A stretch of DNA of 64,000 bases, from NCBI RefSeq assembly GCF_017591435.1, contig NC_059279.1:3387501-3451500 (forward strand), written 5' to 3'. This document shows, in pieces, positions 28,016 through 64,000 of the stretch; position 1 is the stretch's first letter, and each line of letters opens with the position of its first letter. Under the pieces are notes generated by a model. The model ran no database searches. It was not told where the DNA came from and worked only from the letters and a program-made list of their open reading frames with translations. The stretch is from Portunus trituberculatus. Its lineage: Eukaryota; Arthropoda; Malacostraca; Decapoda; Portunidae. The position numbers and the translations under genes were made by a program.

Positions 28016-28657
28016 ATCATTCAAGTAATATGAACAAAAAAAAACATATTTCTTTTGAACACAAGGGAAACATTGATCCCATACACATCAAATAAAGCAT
28101 GATAAAGATAGGCATTCAAAATAAAACAAGAAGAAAATAGAAGAAAAGGAGGCAAGACTAAATAAAGAAGTAGGAAAAGTCAATATAAACATACACATTA
28201 TCTAACAACAAAAGGCATGCAAGAATCACACACGGATAAAATAATGCATAAAAAAAAACAGGCACACGAAATAAAACACAGAGGAAGTAAGAAAAACAAG
28301 AAGCAAGCAACACGAGCTACAGAATCACTTCCTCAACTAAGAACGTAGAGATGACCACTTCTATTTAAACCCAAATAACAACATCCCACTCAACACTGGA
28401 CACCAAACAAACAGCAACACAACAAGACAAGGCCCTCACACACGCACACCCACCAGAACACCAACGGACAAGCGACCAGTGAGGGAAGAGAGGCAAAAAA
28501 TAAATAATAAACAATACAACCAACACGCTGGAGAACCAAAACAAGCATGACTTTTCTGACACCTTTCCCTCCTGCCCCCTGGTCAGCTCACGCCCCACCA
28601 CGCCATGCTACCACCCCAAGGGACCCTCAGGAGTATTAATTCCCCTCCCTAGGTACC

Positions 28658-28678
28658 TTATTCCCGCGCACCCTGCAT
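28658..28678 (-). promoter_or_regulatory. Upstream ORF in the 5' exon of the Q-rich gene
   Basis: The short frame M-Q-G-A-R-E-stop ends one base before the 5' exon donor. If the exon is real, this small ORF would lie in the leader of every spliced message and could damp translation. Inference only. Confidence 0.3.
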
Positions 28679-28760
28679 ATGGAAGGAGAGGTTGTCCTGG
28701 CCTCGCTGGGTCCTCTGGGTCTCGGTCTGGGTCTCACTCGTGGTCCTCTCCTGGCGCCGA

Positions 28761-29310
28761 CTGACCCACGGGCGCAAAATATTTTCCTAGTTTATTATTT
28801 TTTTCAGTGTGTTTTGTTTCTTTGTTTAGTTTTTTTTATTTGAAACTATTTTTTGGTTAGAAATATGTAATTGTTTTATTTAATGATTTTGTGGACTTAA
28901 ATATCTTCCGTCCTTATTTTTTTTTCGGCGAGTTATGTTTCTAGACTAAGTTTCTTTTTTAATTTGAAAGCATTACTGATAAGATACATTATTTCTTATG
29001 TGATTCAATTATTTTATTTTCTCGGTTTGCATATAAATTGTTTACCTTAGTTTGCATACCTAAGTACATAACTTCTGTTCATATATATTCAAATTTTCTT
29101 AGGATATTTAACAGCTACGTGATTTTTGTATGATTTAGATGATTCTCTGCATTAAAAGTAAGAGGAATATTAATCATTATATTAGCAATGGTAACAGCCT
29201 GGGGGTCAGAGGGATTTGTTTACATCCTGTGCTTTGCCGAGTCCCGCTGTGCCGCTGCTTTACTGAGTTCGTCCCGCTGCCCCCACCCGAGTGAGATAGT
29301 TTGAGGCCCG
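28761..29310. promoter_or_regulatory. Divergent promoter interval between the Q-rich gene and the SENP-like gene
   Basis: About 550 bp separates the two opposite 5' ends. The middle is A/T-rich; the sides are GC-rich (28640-28780 and 29200-29310). No clear TATA box at a fitting distance was identified, so I only mark the interval. The SENP-like ATG at 29311 starts MLTTFSSYFNRIKQQFF and has a GT donor in phase with exon 2. Confidence 0.45.
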
Positions 29311-47119
<17,809 letters not shown>

Positions 47120-47374
47120 AGAGGAGCTGAAATATTCACTTAGCTTCAGTTAATGCATATTTGTATGTATTTCATTTGTACACAACATAATCTGCCAACG
47201 TTTTACAGTTTTTCCCTTTAGTTTATATATTTTCTAGATTATAATCATAGTAATAAGTTGAAATGTAATGTTATGTTATGTTTGATCTCTAAGTAACAAT
47301 TTAAGTTTAGGACGAAATATAGAAGTCTGTCTTTAATTGCCAACTGCCTTGTATGTACGTACATATACACACTC

Positions 47375-47380
47375 AATAAA
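47375..47380 (+). terminator. Polyadenylation signal of the SENP-like gene
   Basis: AATAAA lies about 256 bp after the expected stop codon in an A/T-rich 3' UTR. It is the first canonical hexamer downstream of the coding end. Confidence 0.6.
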
Positions 47381-47699
47381 CTTCTAAAACCAAGGCACTG
47401 AATGTTTGTCTCCTTTCAATCTGGGAGTCATTTCTAAAAGTACTCTTGCTTATATCTCTTACATTTCATTTCTGGAGGAGGAGGAGAGCATGGTGGAAGG
47501 GATAGAAGAGAAGAGGGAGTACTGGAGGAGGTAATAGTAGAAATTGTAGGAAAAAGGAGAGTATGGTGGAAGGGACGGAAGAGAAGAGGGAGTAGTGAAG
47601 GAGGTCATAGCAGAAATCGTTAAAAAGTAAAGGGGAGAGGAAGAAGAGATAGAAAAAAAAAAAGAAAACCCAATTAGATAACGTATTTTAAGAAGTTTG

Positions 47700-48110
47700 A
47701 ATGCAAGGAGGCTTAAAGCTTTGCTTCTCATCAACTCCCCTCCTCTGACTGACTGTCTTCAGCCTCTTTCTCACTGCTGAAAGGTTGCATCTTTTTCAAT
47801 CTTTCACTGCTATTTTCATGCTAACTGTTCTACTGATCTTACTAACTGCATGCCTCCCCTCCTCCTGCGGCCTCGCTGCACAAGGCTTTCTTCTTCCTCT
47901 CATCTTTATTCTGTCCAACCCATTAATACAAGAGTTAACCAGTACCTTTCACTGGTAAACTCTGGAACTCCCTACCTGCTTCTGTATTTCTATCTTTTTA
48001 CGACTTAACTTCTTTTAAGAGAGAGGTGTCAAGACATTTGTCCCAGGCTTTTGACTAATTCTTTCTAATCTTTTGTGGAGACTGCAATTCCAGTGGGCCT
48101 TTTTTTTCTA
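47700..48110 (+). mobile_element. LINE-tail-like repeat
   Basis: The plus-strand frame pieces GKLWNSLPASVFLSFYDL and SFKREVSRHLSQAFD resemble the W-N-S-L-P...S-F-K tail of non-LTR reverse transcriptases. The same sequence in diverged form is at 27600-28015. Confidence 0.55.
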
Positions 48111-48194
48111 ATATAGTTTTTTTGCCCTTGGCAGTTCTCACTCCTACAAAAAAATTGACGAGACAAGAGTTAATATTACATTACAGTATATTTC

Positions 48195-48195
<1 letters not shown>

Positions 48196-48238
<43 letters not shown>

Positions 48239-48552
48239 CCAGTAGACCCCGTAATACCCCATCCATCAAAGGAACTGGGAACTGAGGAACTGAAGGGTAG
48301 TGATTGGGTGGCTGGCTGACAAATAAGGTGCAGGACAAGTGCTTCATGTGATTGGTGGTCCTGTGTCCCTCTTGATAAAATGAGCAGGTGGTGAATGCTA
48401 TGGTGTTGAGTAATGGTGATAATGGTGATGTATGGGTTTCCTTAGCTTTGTGTTGTTGTTAGCTATTGGTGTTATTGTTGTTTTTTTTATTTTATTCCAT
48501 TTTATTTTGTTCTTTTTATTTATTTTTTTTTTTTTTGAGCGTTTGTCTCAGT

Positions 48553-48613
<61 letters not shown>

Positions 48614-48848
48614 GTTTTCTTGTTTTCCTTCCTATATCCTGTTCTTTTCTTCTTGTCCTCTTTACTCTATCATCTCTCCTCTTCTTGTCCTTGTTTACTC
48701 TGCTTATTTATTGTTGTTCTTATTCTTATTTTTATCATTATTCATTTTCACTTCTATGCTTAGAAAAATAATAATGAAATCAGCAAAAAGTAAATTCCGT
48801 TTGCTATTTATTAATTTGTTCCTTGTTGCGTGTTAGAAAAGACTTGCC

Positions 48849-48881
<33 letters not shown>

Positions 48882-49179
48882 GGAAACCGGCCCAGCAACA
48901 TGGCGGCGCCCTCACAAGGTTATTACTTATCATTGTCATGCCTTTAATTAATTCCTGTCTGACATTTTTTTCAATATCGTACGCCGCAAAACAAAGACCA
49001 GTATTTTTTTTTTCTATTTATTTTCTTTTAAGCTTCCTCTTCGCTCGGTAACATTTTTCATTTTTCGTTTTTTATGGGGGGAAATTTCTATAGGTTTTTG
49101 AAAGGCGGAGGTTTTCATATGGGCGCCCAAAATATGACGTGGTTAAGGTTGAAGGAATTTCCGACGTGGTTTTATAGTT

Positions 49180-49220
<41 letters not shown>

Positions 49221-49470
49221 TTGAAAGAGGGTAAATAAATTAAAATACTCGAAAAAAAAATGTTATTTTGCGAGTGGTACTTGTTATGAATGAAAAAAAA
49301 GAAGAAAGAGAAAGAAAGAAAGTGAAATAAAAGAAAAGCAAGTAAAAGTGAGTAAAGAAATCATAAATCTGACACGGACAGTACCATTAATATCAAAACA
49401 CACATTCTTTGACCAATGCGGCGAGGTGAAGCTAGGCGACACACACACACACACACACACACACACCTTA
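48196..49470. repeat. Microsatellites between the SENP-like and channel-fusion genes
   Basis: CA 48196-48235, CT 48560-48610, GA 48850-48876, GA 49179-49217, CA 49438-49466. No gene in this intergenic interval. Confidence 0.85.
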
Positions 49471-49836
49471 GCATTACCAACTCACTAAATCTTGCCACTT
49501 AATATATACACAACCACATACACATAAAAAAAATAAATAATAATAATGATAAGACGAAAGAAGAAGAAAAAGTACAGCACCAAGAGGACCATTGTTGCTT
49601 GTGATCAATGATGTAATGTCCTGCTCACCCCCACCCCCCCCACCACACCACGCCACATCACACCCCACCACACAACACCACACAACACCTATCCACGCCC
49701 CCTTGCCTGTTTGTTCTCTTGCTCGCGTCTGACATACCACCGCTGCTGTCAACACCCGCTATCATCGCCCTGTTAGTCCACTCAAAGCTACTGTCGCTCT
49801 CTGTGCTCCTCCGCTTGGTTACTTCTGCGGGAGAAG

Positions 49837-63116
<13,280 letters not shown>

Positions 63117-64000
63117 GATAAGGCAGTGGGGTCTCCTGCGTTCTACAATGTAGGCTATTAGGCCGGGCGCACATTGAGACGCAGGCCAGCACAGCCAGCC
63201 TCAATAAGTTCCTCAGTGGACGACATCATGTGGATTACTGAGTGAGAGACTGTTTCTTCCTGTGCCGCACGTACGCAGAAAACTGCGTTTCAAACACCGT
63301 GTGATGCAGGCCGAAGCAGGTCTGCCCTTGCGCTGTGCTGTCCTGCGTGACAATGTGCGTGCTTACATTGAAAATAGTGAGATACAGTTTTCTGCCCTGC
63401 TCTGTGTTGCGTTGTCTGTGTCGCCTGTGTCTCAATATGCACCCGGCTTACTCCCATTCACGTACCTTAAATCATCGTGTGAATTCTCGTAAGAGTGGTG
63501 TAAAGTGTTGCATGTGTACCGTATAGTGTAGACTCTCTTGAAGGTAGTACAGCTAAGTACCTTTGTTCTTTATACGTGACCTATAGAGTACCCATTTTGT
63601 GCTGCCTTCAAACTGACGTGCACCATGGCCTTGTCTGTAGTATGTGGACGGTGCTGGAGTGATATAAGAATGACAAATTGGAGGCGGTGACGCGAGTACT
63701 GGCACAACGAGGCAGCAACATGGAACGATTATGAACCAGTGTTGTTATATATAAGGAAAACAAGAGGGATAATTAGTCGGAGTTTCACGGGTGTTTTTTA
63801 ACATTAGAAATTTAGAATATTTGTTAAACCATCGCCAAAATCATGAAAGCATCCTTGAAAGCGCCAATAATGTCCACTGTAGAGCCTGTTCAAAGTAATA
63901 GAGACAAGTGACAAACAGAGTGATAATTCAGTCTCACTAGAATCTATTTTAGTACCATGAAGCAAAAACTATCAAGTAATCACGTCTAACTTTACTTCAG
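63117..64000 (+). other. Likely 3' UTR and downstream flank of the channel-fusion gene
   Basis: No ORF with codon structure continues past the stop. I see no canonical AATAAA, so the transcript end is not fixed. Around 63840-63895 is one copy of the degenerate repeat that forms the 5220-5850 minisatellite (CATGAAAGCATCCTTGAAAG and a following CACTGTAGAGCC). Confidence 0.35.

Larger units (their letters stand above)
27138..28760 (-). other. 5' UTR of the Q-rich gene: non-coding exon and intron
   Basis: The coding exon is preceded by an acceptor (TTTGTGTAG|AATTCAACTATG, exon edge 27146). A good donor (AATAAG|GTACCT) ends a GC-rich upstream exon at 28657. The start of transcription is not visible; about 28760 is a guess from the end of GC-rich sequence. 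The intron contains a SINE fragment and a LINE-tail-like repeat. Confidence 0.45.

Overview
The window is animal nuclear DNA, most likely from a decapod crustacean, probably a crab. Three signs point there: split genes with GT-AG introns, an extreme density of dinucleotide microsatellites (CT/GA, CA/GT and TA arrays of 30 to 330 bp), and arthropod-type TTAGG telomere-like tracts. The gene models below were built by hand from splice sites, reading phase and protein motifs. No database search was possible, so the species is an inference.

Region 1 (1 to about 24000) has no gene I can support. It is a repeat landscape: long polypyrimidine tracts, microsatellites, two minisatellites (periods about 78 and about 140 bp), a tRNA-derived SINE, and copies of two small DNA-transposon (MITE) families. 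Family A has TTAA ends and looks piggyBac-derived. Family B has ends resembling GTATTCTGAAACRCTTTGC. The quieter stretch 20040-24076 may be the 3' UTR of the minus-strand gene that follows.

Region 2 (24077-28760, minus strand) is a five-coding-exon gene for a predicted 628-residue nuclear, Q-rich, acidic protein. It has a CAG-encoded polyglutamine tract and three sumoylation-consensus motifs. I do not recognise its family. A non-coding 5' exon with a 6-codon upstream ORF lies near 28657.

Region 3 (29311-47119, plus strand) starts about 550 bp away, divergently, and encodes a SENP1/Ulp1-type SUMO protease. I place 17 coding exons giving about 705 residues, with SUMO-interacting motifs and a complete His-Asp-Gln-Cys catalytic set. 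The assembled sequence has two apparent one-base deletions in coding exons. Several exon edges have tandem ghost copies in the adjacent intron. Intron 1 holds a nest of repeats: telomere-like tracts in opposite orientations, a 330-bp TA array, an 85-bp-arm hairpin and a 1.5-kb element with 213-bp inverted ends. A hAT-type element lies in intron 2.

Region 4 (49837-63116, plus strand) is the most unusual gene. Eight in-phase exons encode an 891-residue membrane protein: signal peptide, pentraxin/LamG-like domain, C-type lectin-like domain, LDL-receptor class A repeat, then a Cys-loop ligand-gated ion channel ligand-binding domain with four membrane helices. The lectin, LDLa and channel ligand-binding parts lie in one uninterrupted 1154-bp exon, so this is not a model-joining artefact. 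Intron 2 is 8.5 kb of microsatellites and SINEs. The likely role is a pentameric chloride-type channel with an enlarged ligand-capturing extracellular region.
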